64,000 nucleotides of DNA, taken from contig JADNRZ010000031.1 in the NCBI GenBank assembly GCA_015501605.1, positions 248,001 through 312,000 on the forward strand, in the 5' to 3' direction. Origin of the DNA: Panaeolus papilionaceus. Lineage: Eukaryota > Basidiomycota > Agaricomycetes > Agaricales. This document shows positions 1 through 11,415 of the stretch, piece by piece. Below the pieces are notes generated by a model. The model was given only the letters and a program-made list of their open reading frames with translations, was not told the origin of the DNA and made no database searches. The position numbers and the translations under genes are program-made. Position 1 is the first letter of the stretch; each line of letters begins with the position of its first letter.

Positions 1-340
1 GTATACCTTTCTAATGATATATATATCCCCCCAAATGGCGCCAAAAGCGAAGCAATATTGAGGAAATAATTGTAGTAGGAGGAATAGGGGCTAAAAAAGC
101 GAGCCTGATCTGCTGGGTTGCTGGTACAATTTAGCAGATCGGATGGTGGGATCTTATAGAGGTTGTTAATAGCTTTCTAACAATATATAGATCACCCAAA
201 ATAGTGCCCAGAGCGGTGCAATATGGAGCAGGGTACTGTTTGGGCCAAAGATAGGGGCTTTTCAAGTGACCCATGTAAAAAAACATTTTTTAAGGGTCGA
301 TGGGGTTCATATGCGGGAGGCTGCGTTCAAAATTTCAGCC
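1..340. repeat. Degenerate tandem repeat, about 165 bp period
   Basis: Two diverged copies of one unit are visible. A TTCTAAxxATATATA block occurs at about 9 and again at about 174, and the downstream ATAGGGGCT block recurs at about 85 and about 249, so the offset is constant at 164-165 bp. The array may extend left of the window. A short inverted repeat (GATCTGCT at about 107, AGCAGATC at about 131) lies between the copies. No coding sequence is supported. Confidence 0.5.
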
Positions 341-479
341 AAATCGGAGCAGAAATGAGTGCGCTATTCGTGATTTATATTATTTTTTTGATTTATTTTG
401 ATTTATCGCCGGCTCTGAGAGAGTATTTCCTTAATTGCTCGCCAACCACTGATCCCCCCACCCCGAAAATACCCATTCT

Positions 480-730
480 GGGATCCTGATTTTTTTCTCT
501 ATGCCCCCATACCCATATCATATCTATCTGACAACATTTGCCCTACCCCCACCCAGCCAGATAAGCCATCAGCCCCTATCTGGCATCCCCCCATCCATCC
601 CCCCTATCCCCAACCCCCTACCCATCCTCCTACCCCCGGAATATCACCTATTTCACCCCCTATATACCCCTACCCATCCCTCTACCCATCCCCCACCCCC
701 GGAAATCGTCCCCTACTGTTATTTTACAGG
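480..730. repeat. C-rich low-complexity tract
   Basis: Strongly strand-biased pyrimidine-rich DNA made of imperfect CCCATCCC / TACCCCC words. The short reading frames crossing it are proline-rich by composition only, so no gene is called. Confidence 0.6.
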
Positions 731-732
731 GG

Positions 733-750
733 GACTGTACATGTACAGTC
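733..750. repeat. 18-bp perfect palindrome
   Basis: GACTGTACATGTACAGTC reads the same on both strands. GACTGTACAT is repeated at about 785. The neighbourhood to about 1260 holds further short palindromic TGTACA words and A/T runs and no gene; part of it may be the 3' untranslated end of LINE-A. Confidence 0.5.
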
Positions 751-1272
751 CACTGTAGAACTACAGGTCTGATACATGAGTGAGGACTGTACATCTACAC
801 TCCTGATATATGAATCTAGTGTCTATGGCTGATGTACATGAGTACATTAGATAGACTGCCCCCACACATGGCTTCACCACTAACAGGGTGTATTAATAAA
901 AAAATAAAAAAAATAAAAAGTGGAGGTTTTTCCTCTGGGTATTATCAAAAAACGACCTTTTTTTCAGCAGTTTTTCCTTTGGTGAGGTATTTCCTTCCCC
1001 ACAGAATAATTGTCAATTAAATAATTTTCATTTCTTCTTGGTTGTTTTGGCTACAGAATCTAGCCTCAAAGGGTGTGTACATGGCTTCTAGTGATTGTAA
1101 TTATAAGTTACTGTGGATGTCCTTTCTATGTATGACCCCTTTCGGGGCTGGGTATGGGTATTAGCTACAAATAAAATTTGGGTGTGGTGAGGTATTGGGA
1201 TTATGTGGGATGTTTGGGATTATAGGGTGGTGTAATTTAGATTAATGCCGATTAGGCATGCTTGTACTTCTC

Positions 1273-3533
1273 TTATTCGTCATCCCCCACTTTTTCGCTG
1301 AACCTCCCCATGGTTCTTCTCCATCTCCCTGTCCTGTTGAGGAATTTGTATAGTGCTTTCAGGCCCATCCTAGTCGAGAGTAGCATTACCATCCCCTCCT
1401 TGCTCCTTGCCCTCCTCCCTAGCCCCTTCAACATCTCGGTTCTTTCCCTCTGGTAGGCTGTGCATTGCATCAGGTAGTGGTAGACTGTCTCTTGATGTTG
1501 ATTACATTTGGTGCATGTCAGTGAGGCAGTTTTCCCAATAGTGTAGAGGTGTTTGGCGAGCGGCACATGTCCAGATCATAATTGAAATATAATGCAGGCT
1601 TGTTTCTGTTGTAGGCCTTTAACAAGTTTCTCATAGTGGCGTGATGGCATGGATTGGTCGAATTTGTTGATCTTGAGAAAGCGTGGGGACCTTTCCCAGA
1701 GTTGTCTCCTTTCTGTTTTGGCTAGCTCCTTGTACTCCTGATATGTCGCTGCCTTGCTAGTCAGGAGTTTACCCTCCAACCTAACCATGGTTGCCTCCTT
1801 AGCACACTTGTCCGCCCTCTCGTTCCCTTCTATCCCCTCATGACCTGGTGTCCATACGAAGGTTATCCTTGTACCCCTGCTCATGGTGAGTAACTTCTTA
1901 ATGTTCCTCTGGATATTCTTCCATATGTGTTGGGCTGATCTGATCCATCTGTGTCGTATTGCTGCCAGTACCGCATGGTTGTCCAGTCCAATGGTTATAT
2001 TTCCTGTGCATCTTCTATGCACCAGGGCTTCCAGTGCCAGATCTACTCCAATCACTTCTGCCTGATATACCGTATGTCTCCTTATCTTCCCTAGGTATCT
2101 TCGTCTCACCTCCACCTCCTCTCTTCCCTTGTAGATCACTGCAGCATCCCCAACTCTTCCCCTTATTGCTGAGCTGTCTGTGTACACCCTCCATCCATCT
2201 CCTCTTTCTCTCCTTTTCTCTTCCTCCACTGCCTCCTCTCTCCTCTCCCCCACCTCACATTGCACTTTTACTGGGTCCCATTGAGCTCTCATCATTGGAT
2301 GGATCGTTTCTATGTCACTGGTGTTCAGGTCGAATGTGTTCATGATATGATGTAACAGTGTTGGGAATCGTTTCACGTATCGATTTGCTGCTGATGCTGC
2401 CACTTTTTGGAGTGGGTTACTGGCTGGGAGTGTTGTTAGGCGTAACCCTGCTTTGAAGTTTGCGTTCTGGATTGCATGTGTTATCCTTTGCATCCCTGCA
2501 TGTACCATTGCCACGTCTCTCGGTGAAGTGCTCATCCCTCCTGCCACCATCACTGCGGCTCTCCCCACCATGCTCTCCAGCCTCCTTTCCAACGCCGAAA
2601 ACTTGACCCCCTGTCCTACCCTCTTTGGTGGATGGAACACCTCAATACCATATAAGATTCTAGGCATGGCAACTGCGTCGAAAAGTCTTCTGATATTTTG
2701 GTACACTACCCCCCTTCTGTTTCGCTATCCTGTTGAATTTACTGAGCCATTCAGCAGTTTTTGCAATCACCATTGTGCTTTGTTTCTTCCATTGCAGTTC
2801 CTGATTGATGATAAGTCCTAGAAATTTGGCATGTGGTGTCGGGTGTATTGTGTGTTTGCGTAATCATATCGATTTTGGGTCCTGTACCCAGCGGATTCAG
2901 TATCTTCCTCCTGGTAGCATCCACTAGTTGGAATTTTTCAATCCCGAAAGTGCAGTTATGGTCCTTCGCCCAGTCTAACACCCCGTCTGGTCGCTCCATG
3001 ACATCTTTCAGTTTCCTGTGAGTTGTCCTAAAGTCTTTTCCTGTTGCTACTAACCCTATATTGTCCACGAAAGCTAGGATTGTCACTCCCTGTTGTCAGT
3101 TGGATAGCTTGGGAATGTCGGCATTGTATAGCAGATATAGTATCAGTGACTGGGAGTCCCCTTGGTCTAGTCCATCCACCACCTCAAATTCCTCTGTGGT
3201 GTAATCATCAAATACCAATCACGTCCGCCTTCCCTCATTCCTCCTCATCACCCACTCCACATGTCCTTGTGGCACTCCTTTCTTTCTCAGGTCGTGAGCC
3301 AGCACGTCCATTGCCACACTAGGGAAGGCCCCTTTCACGTCCAGGAAGAGTGCTGATGCCACTTCTCGTTTTCGCCAGGCATCCATGATTGTCTTTACTA
3401 GTAGATGGATTGAGTCTGTCGTAGTTCTGCCTGCTCTTCCTCCAAAGTGGTGCTCTGGTAATAGTTTGTGCTTTTCCACGAACTTTACAAGCACCCTCAT
3501 TTTACAGGTATTCAGCAATCTTGCTATACCGTC
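1273..3533 (-). pseudogene. LINE-A ORF2, 3' part: RT catalytic region, RNase H, C-terminal Zn motif
   Basis: This is the continuation of ORF2 beyond the Gypsy-1 insertion. The RT part is at about 3520-2720, the RNase H part at about 2200-1790 (VYTDSSA, then WTPGHEGIEGNERAD), and a C-x2-C-x8-H-x4-C motif at about 1535-1475. The RT active site reads FVDN at about 3070-3060 where the family has F/YxDD; the Asp-to-Asn change is a CpG-to-CpA transition. In-frame TGA codons at 1576-1578, 3219-3221 and about 3097 stand where Arg (CGA) is expected. Frameshifts lie near 2760 and at a six-C run (2709-2714). It cannot make an active protein. Confidence 0.88.
3529..3533. repeat. Target-site duplication of Gypsy-1, left copy
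   Basis: CCGTC precedes the 5' LTR; CCATC (11416-11420) follows the 3' LTR. The single mismatch is a CpG-to-CpA transition, the same type as all other damage here. Five bp is the usual duplication for Ty3/gypsy integrases. Confidence 0.85.
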
Positions 3534-4096
3534 TGTTATGCTATATCTTTTGTCCTTCGTCTATGCCCCTATCTTTTCTTCATCTTATCAGGACTATTAT
3601 CTTATCTTCATGTACTATCATCTCTCTTTGTACTTGTAGTTCATCCTATCTTCTCATCTTTTCCCCTTCTCACTCCACTTCCATTCCTGCTGTCACTCCA
3701 CCTTATTCCATATCTTGACTCATGCCCCTCTCACATCTATGACTCATTTACCCATTATATTCCCATACATGTTCTATTATGACTCCTCTACCCCGTCTTC
3801 TGACTCTTATTTATCTTGCGCACGGACCATCCATATTACGTATATAAACCCCAGTATTATACCCATGTTCTTTAGCTAGTTCTTTAACTACAATAGAACG
3901 ATAACTTCTACTGGACTTCTTTCACTTGCTCTCTGCTAAGACAATACCATCGAGCAATCACTCGAAGTGGCATTCTTAGTTAGATACTCTAGAACCTGAA
4001 TGTAACTCACCAAACAGACCCAGACTTCGCCCTCGAACTTCGTTCTTGTTGACTCTACGGCCGGACTCGTACGCGCTAAACAAGTCAACCGTAACA
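3534..4096 (+). repeat. Gypsy-1 5' LTR (563 bp)
   Basis: Begins TGTTATGC and ends GTAACA. It matches the 3' LTR (10853-11415) at 556 of 563 positions. It contains a TATA box and the presumed transcription start, so U3 is about 3534-3872 and R/U5 follows. Confidence 0.95.
3841..3848 (+). promoter_or_regulatory. TATA box of Gypsy-1 LTR promoter
   Basis: TATATAAA lies 32 bp upstream of 3873, the first base of the 13-nt stretch that is complementary to the primer-binding site. The spacing fits RNA polymerase II initiation at 3873. The same box recurs in the 3' LTR and in the solo LTR (23064-23071). Confidence 0.75.
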
Positions 4097-4109
4097 AAAG
4101 AACTAGCTA
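4097..4109 (+). other. Primer-binding site, self-priming type
   Basis: AAAGAACTAGCTA starts at the first base after the 5' LTR. It is the exact reverse complement of TAGCTAGTTCTTT at 3873-3885 inside the LTR, which begins about 32 bp after the TATA box and so is the likely 5' end of the RNA. No tRNA 3'-end match was seen. This is the arrangement known from Tf1/sushi elements, where the 5' end of the transcript folds back and is cleaved to prime minus-strand synthesis. Confidence 0.8.
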
Positions 4110-4141
4110 TCTCCACGTATACTGTCCGTCGTTGATGTTGA

Positions 4142-5910
4142 CAGTCCCCACCAATACTCAAGACGGCACCCACGAAGGCAAACAGACCCGGACGACTCAG
4201 ATCAGGATCGACTTCAAGCATAGTCAGAACCCCATCCTTGACCACCGGAGTTACCCAGAGACACAGACTCAGATCGACACCCAGATCCCCAGATCAGGAC
4301 GAAGAAGAAGAAACTTCGATAACAGCCATTGACAAACTCGGAACGACCACTGAGCTGCCTGAAACACCAGTGGGCCAAGAAGAACGAACCCAGACACCAG
4401 AAATACCACAAGACCCTCGTGAACAAGACCTTACTATCAACAGAACTCCCGTCCTTTCATACAAAATCTCCAGATACGTCGACGACATGTCAACCCCTAT
4501 GGGAGATATTGCAGGATCCATCTTCAGGACATCAACATCTGGTATGCTCTCAGTAGGAGAACCCTATATACCTCAACCAGAAGAATGGGGCTACCAGCCA
4601 GAAGACGCCGACAAAGGAAAAAAGGAGCCAGATAGCCTGCCAGGAGGACCATCCGGAATAGTGCCCGGAGGATCTGGAACCCCAGGACCAGGACCAGGAA
4701 GGCCCGGACCATCCCCACCATCGGGTGGAGGTGGAGGAGGCCCAGGAGGAACAGGAGGCGCTCCACTCCTGCCAACAGGAGGAGGAGGACCAGGAGGACC
4801 ACCACCACCAGGAGGAGGAGGTGGCAGAGGACCCAATCCACCAGGAGGAAACCCACTGCAAAACATCGTCGTCCCTGCACCTGCACCAGCACGCAGCCAG
4901 AAGGAATTATCAATTGGAGCTCCCGAACCGTTCACTGGAAATCGCTCCAAACTCCGTGACTTTCTCACCCAATGCTACAACTATCTCTTCATCAACAGAC
5001 ACATCTACAATACCGACGAACGAAAGATTGCCTACGTTCTTTCCCAGTTCGGCGAAGGAGAGAAAGAAAACCGAGAAGCCATGGACTGGAAGAAAGTCTT
5101 TCTCATGGAAGCATTTAACACCACTAGATGCACTGGTGCCCCAATCACTTATGGAATGTTCCAAGCTTTCATCAACAAGCTCGAACAAGACTTTGGAATT
5201 CTCCTTGAAGAAGATCAAGCTGACGATCGCCTCCAAAACCTTAAACAGACCGGAACAGTCGAAGCACACAACACAGCATTCAAGAACCTGATGACCCTTT
5301 CAGGTTACACATTCCCCCGAACCCCAAGAGGACAACCTATGGGAGAAAATGAGAAGAAGATCATTAGGATGTATCACCGATCCCTCAAAACTGCGATCAG
5401 CAACAAACTCCGCACCAACCACGATCCCCCTATCACCCTTCAAGAATGGATGGACTGAGCAGCCGAAGCAGATGCGATCTGGAGGGAGACCAATCCCTTC
5501 GTTTCCAAAAACACCACACCTCGCTGCTTTACGTCTAACCAGATGGGATTTAATTTCGCCCGACCTAGACAAATTAATCTTACGGAAACCGAACGCCTCG
5601 ACCACATCAAGAAAGGAGAATGCTTCAAATGCCACCAACCAGGACACATTGCCTGCGACTGCCCAACCCAAAACACTGGAAACCAAGGATACCAACAGAA
5701 CTATGGAACGCCCTCAACCAGAGGACCAGGCGCTAGACCTGGAGGACCAGGAGGAAGAACTGGACCGACCCTGTGAACAACTATGTCAACAACTTGTATG
5801 CTAAAGACCCGAAAGAATTTGTCAAACACATCCGTGCCATCTACAGCAAATTAAATGAAGAAGAACGCGCCACCTTTACCTCCGAAATGCAAGAACAGGA
5901 TTTTGCCTAA
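4142..5910 (+). pseudogene. Gypsy-1 gag
   Basis: This frame encodes the capsid and nucleocapsid precursor. It is open from 4142, but the first in-frame ATG is at 4487, so the original start may be lost or non-standard. The order is an acidic N terminus, a Gly/Pro-rich linker (about 4630-4860), a capsid-like helical region (about 4900-5450), and a CCHC knuckle (C-x2-C-x4-H-x4-C, about 5621-5665). A TGA at 5456-5458 replaces an expected Arg. Near 5737-5775 the reading changes frame: the C-terminal piece (about 5737-5910, ending QEQDFA) is in frame 1. The gag stop (5908-5910) lies 14 nt before the pol ATG. No convincing slippery heptamer is visible there. Confidence 0.85.
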
Positions 5911-5924
5911 AGGGCCCTGCCTCG

Positions 5925-8900
5925 ATGTCAGACCCTTATATATCTGTATGTTCCGCTTTGATAGCTCACAATGAAACTATTTCTGTCCCTGTGACTATCT
6001 TGTGTGAATTTCAGGGAACTGCTGAACCCCTTTCTATTCACGCACTTCTTGATTCCGGAGCCTCAGGAATTTTCATCGACCAATCGTTCGCCCGATCCCA
6101 TCATTTCCCTTTGACACCTCTTGATACCCCCATACGAGTTCGAAACGTTGACGGAACCCCGAACAAAACTGGAATGATCACCAGCAAAACGACACTCGAC
6201 ATTATGATCTACGGAAAAATCAGAAGAACGGAATTCCTAGTGACTGGACTAGGACGGCAGAAAATGATATTAGGACTGCCGTGGCTGCAAGAAATGAACC
6301 CCGATATCGACTGGAAGACGGCCTCGTTTAACTGGAGGACTTCCATGGAAGAAGAAATGGATCAGGAGATCCACCGAATAGAAACCTGGAACAAGATACC
6401 AGATTGGTACCCGACCGACGCCGCCATCCTGGATGAGACCACGATCACCGCGATAGAATCCCATGTAAGGCTTATGCTGGGGAAAAACACGACTACGAAC
6501 CGAACAAATACCCTAGAAACGACAACCGATGACTGCGTAACCTCTTTTATGAAGGAAGGGTTCGCCAAAGAAACCCAAGAAACCTGGATCCATGCCGCCC
6601 TGACCCACTCCCAAGCGTTCACCCAGAAATTCGACAAGAAGCGAGAATCTTCCAATCCCCTTGACATCGTGCCCCCACAGTACCACCCCTGGATTTCCGT
6701 ATTTTCCGAAGAAGCCTCCGATACCCTGCCTGCTCACAAACCATGGGATCACGAAATCAAGCTCAAACCAGACTTCGTCGAAAAATCGTCCAAAGTTTAC
6801 CCACTCAATCTGGAACAAGAAAGGGCAACCAAGGAATTCATCGACGAACATCTCAAGAAAGGAACGATTCGCCCCAGTGACTCTCCTCAAGCTTCCGGAT
6901 TCTTCTACGTACCAAAGAAAGACGCCAACTCCAAGCTCCGCCCCTGCCAAGATTATTGCCACCTGAATGAAGGAACTGTCAAAAACGCTTATCCTCTACC
7001 TCTTGTCACCGACCTCATGGATAAACTCAAAGGTGCCAAGTATTTCACCAAACTTGACGTCCGATGGGGTTACAATAATATCCGCATTAAGGAAGGAGAT
7101 GAATGGAAAGCTGCCTTCAAAACCAAATTCGGACTTTTCGAACCTTTGGTCATGTTCTTTGGCCTCTGTAACTCGCCTGCGATGTTCCAATTGATGATGG
7201 ACAATATCTTCATCAAACAGATCGACAACGGTTATGTGATCATCTATATGGATGACATCCTTATCTACGCCACCAACAAAGAAGACCTCGAACGATATAC
7301 CAAAGAAGTACTCCAGATTATGAAGGACAACGACCTATACCTGAAACCTGAGAAATGCGAATTTGCCAAAACCAGTGTGGCTTATTTGGGATTTATCATC
7401 GAACACAACAAAATCTCCATGGACCCCTTGAAGCTTGCCGGAATTAAAGAATGGCCCGCTCCCAAGACCCTCAAACAAGTCCGATCGTTCCTAGGCTTTG
7501 GCAACTTCTACCGAAAATTCATCTGACACTATTCCGACATCGCCCGACCCTTGAATGACCTCCTTAGGAAAGAACGCCCCTTCGAATGGGGAGAAGCCCA
7601 GCAAACCGCATTTGACAACCTGAAAAAGCGATTTTCCCAAGAACCCGTACTTGCCATGCCCGACCTCGACAGACCTTTCCAAATAGAATCCGACGCCTCC
7701 CAGTATGCTTATGGAGCTGTCTTGACTCAGACCGACGCCAATGGAAAACGCCATCCTGTCTGCTTCCTTTCCCAATCATTTTCCCCTGCTGAACAGAACT
7801 ATCAGATCTTCGATCGCGAACTCCTCGGAATTATCCGCGCCATAGAAGAATGGAAACATTACATCCTAGGATCTCCTCACACAACCACCATCCTCTCCGA
7901 TCACAAGAACCTTACCTATTGGCGCTCCCCCCAAAAACTCAATGGACAACAAGCATGCTGGTTCCTTATCCTATCCGAATATGACCTTAACCTTGTTCAC
8001 ACCCCTGGAGATAAAATGATTCAATCAGATGCACTCTCACGACGACCCGACCTAGTCCCGGAAGGCGACAACGAAGAAAACACAGACATCACCATACTCC
8101 CCGACTCCCTATTTGTCAACCTTATCAACCTCGAACTCCAAGAACAAATCGCCACTGCCAAATCTCTGGACGGAGATGCCACGAAAGCGCTAGAGCTGTT
8201 GCTATCCGACAAAAATGTATCTTCAGGAACCTCCCTCAATGATTGGTCCTACGAAGAAGGCGACTATGGAAAACTCCTCTTCTATAAAGAAAAGGTTTAT
8301 GTACCGAAGGATAACGAACTCCGCCGCTCTATTGTACGTCATTTTCATGACACGGTTTCAGCCGGACACCCTGGAGAATTAGAAATGTTCAACTCTATCT
8401 CTGCCACGCACTGGTGGCCCGGCATGCGACAATTTGTCAAATCATACGTCAAAGGATGTGCGACCTGTCAACAGTTCAAAATCAACCGAAACCCCACTCG
8501 ACCCACTCCAATTCCAATTGAACCGCCAAAGTCTCTTAAACCCTTTGCCCAGACATCTATGGATCTTATCACAGATCTCCCACCATCGAAAGGATTTGAC
8601 TCTATTCTCTCCATGGTGGACCACGGCCTTACGAAGGGGGTAATTTTGCTACCCTGCACGAAAACGATCAATTCTGAAGGTGTTGCCAAACTCCTACTTG
8701 ACAACCTTTACAAACGTTTTGGATTACCCGACTCTATCACCTCAGACAGGGACCCCAGATTTGCATCCTACGCCTTCAAAGAACTCCTAAAACTTCTCAA
8801 AATCAAATCCAGACTTTCCACTGCTTATCACCCTCAGACCGACGGCACCACAGAACGCTACAACCAAGAAATCGAAACCTACCTGTCCATTTATTGTATC

Positions 8901-9590
8901 TCTAACCCAGAAGACTGGGTCGACGCACTTCCTATTCTCGAATTCACACACAATAACCGCCAACATTCCGACTGCTGACATACTCCATTCGAACTCATGT
9001 TAGGAACTAGCCCCACTCAAATTCCGATCGCTTTCAAACATTCCATCCACCCTTCTGTGGAAGACAAACTTGGAACCCTTGTCCAAATGAGTCAAGAAGC
9101 AATCGCCGCTCACACCCACGCTAGAAACCGCATGATCACCTGCAGCAAGAACCCTCACACACCTTTCAAACTCGGACAGCAAGTATGGCTAGAAGCAAAG
9201 AACCTCAGACTTGGTACCAATAAGAAGATTTCCTCCAAACGTCAAGGACCATTTCTGATCTCCGAAGTCTTAGGACCTGTCACTTATAAGCTCCGACTCC
9301 CTTTCTATTGGAAAATTCACGACGTCTTCCATGCCAACCTTCTCACTCCCTATCACGAAACCCCAGAATATGGCCCAAACTTCCCAGAACCACCGCCTGA
9401 CCTTATCGGCGGAGAAGAAGAATACGAAGTCGAATCCATTCTCCACCATCGAGGGAAACCACCCAACCGGGAATACATGGTATCGTGGAAAGGCTTCCCA
9501 CTGTTTCATAATTCCTGGGAACCAGAAGCTAACCTTGTCAACGCCCCTGATATCCTTTCTGCTTATAAAAGAAGACGCAAACTCATCTAA
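5925..9590 (+). pseudogene. Gypsy-1 pol: protease, RT, RNase H, integrase, chromodomain
   Basis: A single frame of 1,221 codons is broken only by two TGA codons (7524-7526, 8976-8978), each where Arg is expected. Domains by residue: aspartic protease LLDSGASG near 42; RT with KLDVRWGYN near 378 and YMDDILIY near 441; RNase H with ESDAS near 588; integrase zinc-binding HHCC about 806-850; DDE catalytic Asp near 899, Asp near 940 and Glu near 976; chromodomain about 1168-1221 (MVSWKGFPLFHNSWEPEANL). It would cut and process gag-pol, copy the RNA and insert the DNA; chromodomains bias integration to methylated chromatin. It starts at the first ATG after gag. Only the stops argue against function. 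Confidence 0.93.
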
Positions 9591-9639
9591 ATTCTTCAAT
9601 AAAATCGCCCCTTCTACAACAATAACAACCAGCTTCATT

Positions 9640-10821
9640 ATGACTCACACTTCCACCTCTACCTCTGCTTCTTCAGCCCTCCCCAAATCCGTTCACATCC
9701 TCTCCCCCGCTCAAGGATCATTTTCCGATCCTCCTACCGTCGCTTCCCCTGTCTTTCTGCAATCCATGTCTGACTCCGAATTCATCGCCTACACCAAAAC
9801 CCTCATCGCCGAAGCAAAACAACGAGGACGCATCCTCGAAGAAGAAGTGAAGACATCAGAGTCCAGGATCCCTGAAATCCAAGGCCTCAACGACGTCCTC
9901 AAAACCCTCGTTGCGGCCCACACTATCACCACCAACGCCTCAGCTTGGGAAATCCCGAAAGACGCCCCAAGCACCACTCATGACTGTACCTCCATCACCT
10001 TCGACGAATTTGTCAATATCTTCCGTGATTCGGAAGACTACGAAAACCTCGCCTGGACACTCCCTTTCAACGACGCCCTACTCTCCCCAATCCGAACTAT
10101 GGACAGTCATATCGCCCAAACTCGCAAACAAGTCCTAAAGTTATACACGGCCATCAATGCTCATGAAAAAGCCGCTGCAACTTATTGGAATATCGGCTGC
10201 TCCCGATTCGAGTCGTTTTGCACAGAACATTTCAATAACCCCGTCTGTTGTAGCCGACTTATGCAACGCATCACCGACCAAAGAGCAAAATACGCTCATT
10301 ACAAATCCAATGACCTCTACACTTTCAAACGTGACAAAACCTTCCTATATGACTACTCTTATCAACAAAACCACTACCCAACTCTAGAAAGTCTCGCCCA
10401 ACGTCCCCTAGACAAAATGTTCGATGGCCTCGACTTTACCACTCGCACCTATGTTCTCGGTTTGATGAAACGAGGACAAGACCTTTGCCGTTCCTGTCCC
10501 AACTCAGAAGACCATTTCCAACAAAACTGCCCAAAATACTGTTGTCCCTATTGCAAGAAATACGCCCCCAACCACCCTGCCAATGAATGCCCCAACAAAT
10601 CGTCCTCGTCGATCAACAAAGGCAAGAAAAAGAAAAACTCGTTGAGACCTTCTAACCCTTGGGGGAAGAACAAAGCTTGGGAATCCACCTGGACTGACAA
10701 TAAACCAAGTAAAGGCTGGACACCAAAGACCACTATCAATGACGATGGTACCTGGGCCGATAACTTTTCCAACTTCGACGACGACATGTGTGACGAAGCC
10801 ATTCATAACATCAATACCTGA
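9640..10821 (+). CDS. Gypsy-1 ORF3: extra 394-residue zinc-knuckle protein between pol and 3' LTR
   Basis: This is an intact frame in the position where env lies in errantiviruses, but it has no signal peptide or membrane segment. I start it at ATG 9640, 49 nt after the pol stop; the frame is also open upstream to 9331, overlapping the chromodomain codons. The N terminus is Ser/Thr-rich and the middle helical (IAYTKTLIAEAKQRGRILEE). The C-terminal region holds two cysteine clusters (C-x2-C-x5-H-x4-C near residues 285-300, then C-x2-C-x5-H near 305-316), then Lys-rich and acidic tails. The layout resembles a second nucleocapsid or RNA-binding protein. Its role is unknown. It has kept its frame while gag and pol have stops. 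Confidence 0.75.
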   Translation: MTHTSTSTSASSALPKSVHILSPAQGSFSDPPTVASPVFLQSMSDSEFIAYTKTLIAEAKQRGRILEEEVKTSESRIPEIQGLNDVLKTLVAAHTITTNASAWEIPKDAPSTTHDCTSITFDEFVNIFRDSEDYENLAWTLPFNDALLSPIRTMDSHIAQTRKQVLKLYTAINAHEKAAATYWNIGCSRFESFCTEHFNNPVCCSRLMQRITDQRAKYAHYKSNDLYTFKRDKTFLYDYSYQQNHYPTLESLAQRPLDKMFDGLDFTTRTYVLGLMKRGQDLCRSCPNSEDHFQQNCPKYCCPYCKKYAPNHPANECPNKSSSSINKGKKKKNSLRPSNPWGKNKAWESTWTDNKPSKGWTPKTTINDDGTWADNFSNFDDDMCDEAIHNINT

Positions 10822-10839
10822 TTGAGGTCAATCAGCCTT

Positions 10840-10849
10840 AAAAAGGGGG
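10840..10849 (+). other. Gypsy-1 polypurine tract
   Basis: AAAAAGGGGG followed by TAA lies directly before the 3' LTR (10853). This is the expected primer site for plus-strand synthesis. Confidence 0.85.
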
Positions 10850-10852
10850 TAA

Positions 10853-11415
10853 TGTTACGCTATATCTTTTGTCCTTCGTCTATGCCCCTATCTTTTCTTC
10901 ATCTTATCAGGACTATTATCTTATCTTCATGTACTATCATCTCTCTTTGTACTTGTAGTTCATCCTATCTTCTCATCTTTTCCCCTTCTCACTCCACTTC
11001 CATTCCTGCTGTCACTCCACCTTATTCCATATCTTGACTCATGCCCCTCTCACATCTATGACTCATTTACCCATTATATTCCCATACATGTTCTATTATG
11101 ACTCCTCTACCCCGTCTTCTGACTCTTATTTATCTTGCGCACGGACCATCCATATTACGTATATAAACCCCAGTATTATACCCATGTTCTTTAGCTAGTT
11201 CTTTAACTACAATAGAACGATAACTTCTACTGGACTTCTTTCACTTGCTCTCTGCTAAGACAATACCATCGAGCAATCACTCGAAGTGGCATTCTTAGTT
11301 AGATACTCTAGAACCCGAACGTAACTCACCAAACAGACCCAGACTTCGCCCTCGAACTTCGTTCTTGTTGACTCTATGGCTGGACTCGTACGTGCTAAAC
11401 AAGTCAACTGTAACA
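10853..11415 (+). repeat. Gypsy-1 3' LTR (563 bp)
   Basis: Begins TGTTACGC and ends CTGTAACA; same length as the 5' LTR. The differences from it (LTR positions 6, two in the GAACCxGAAxG block, and four in the last 50 bp) are all C/T at CpG. Confidence 0.95.

Larger units (their letters stand above)
3534..11415 (+). mobile_element. Gypsy-1: complete Ty3/gypsy chromovirus with an extra 3' ORF
   Basis: A 7,882-bp element with two 563-bp LTRs (TG...CA), a primer-binding site abutting the 5' LTR, gag, pol (protease, RT, RNase H, integrase, chromodomain), a further 394-residue ORF, a polypurine tract, and a 5-bp target duplication. Integrase follows RT, as in Ty3/gypsy, and the C-terminal chromodomain places it among chromoviruses. 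It lies inside the RT part of LINE-A, so it is younger than that LINE. The LTRs differ at only 7 positions, all CpG/TpG. Three in-frame TGA stops and a gag frameshift inactivate this copy. Confidence 0.95.

Noticed and set aside
3521..3782. Small hydrophobic ORFs in the LTRs (also near 10860-11040 and 22710-22916)
   Set aside because: They lie in U3 promoter DNA and recur simply because the LTR is repeated.
4238..4240. Gag start at 4238
   Set aside because: The codon is TTG. The first in-frame ATG is 4487; the true start may be mutated, so the frame is reported from where it opens.
4524..4968. Long antisense frames opposite gag, rich in Leu/Val, Trp/Ser or Pro/Gly
   Set aside because: They mirror the Gly/Pro-rich linker of gag and have biased composition only; no independent coding signal.
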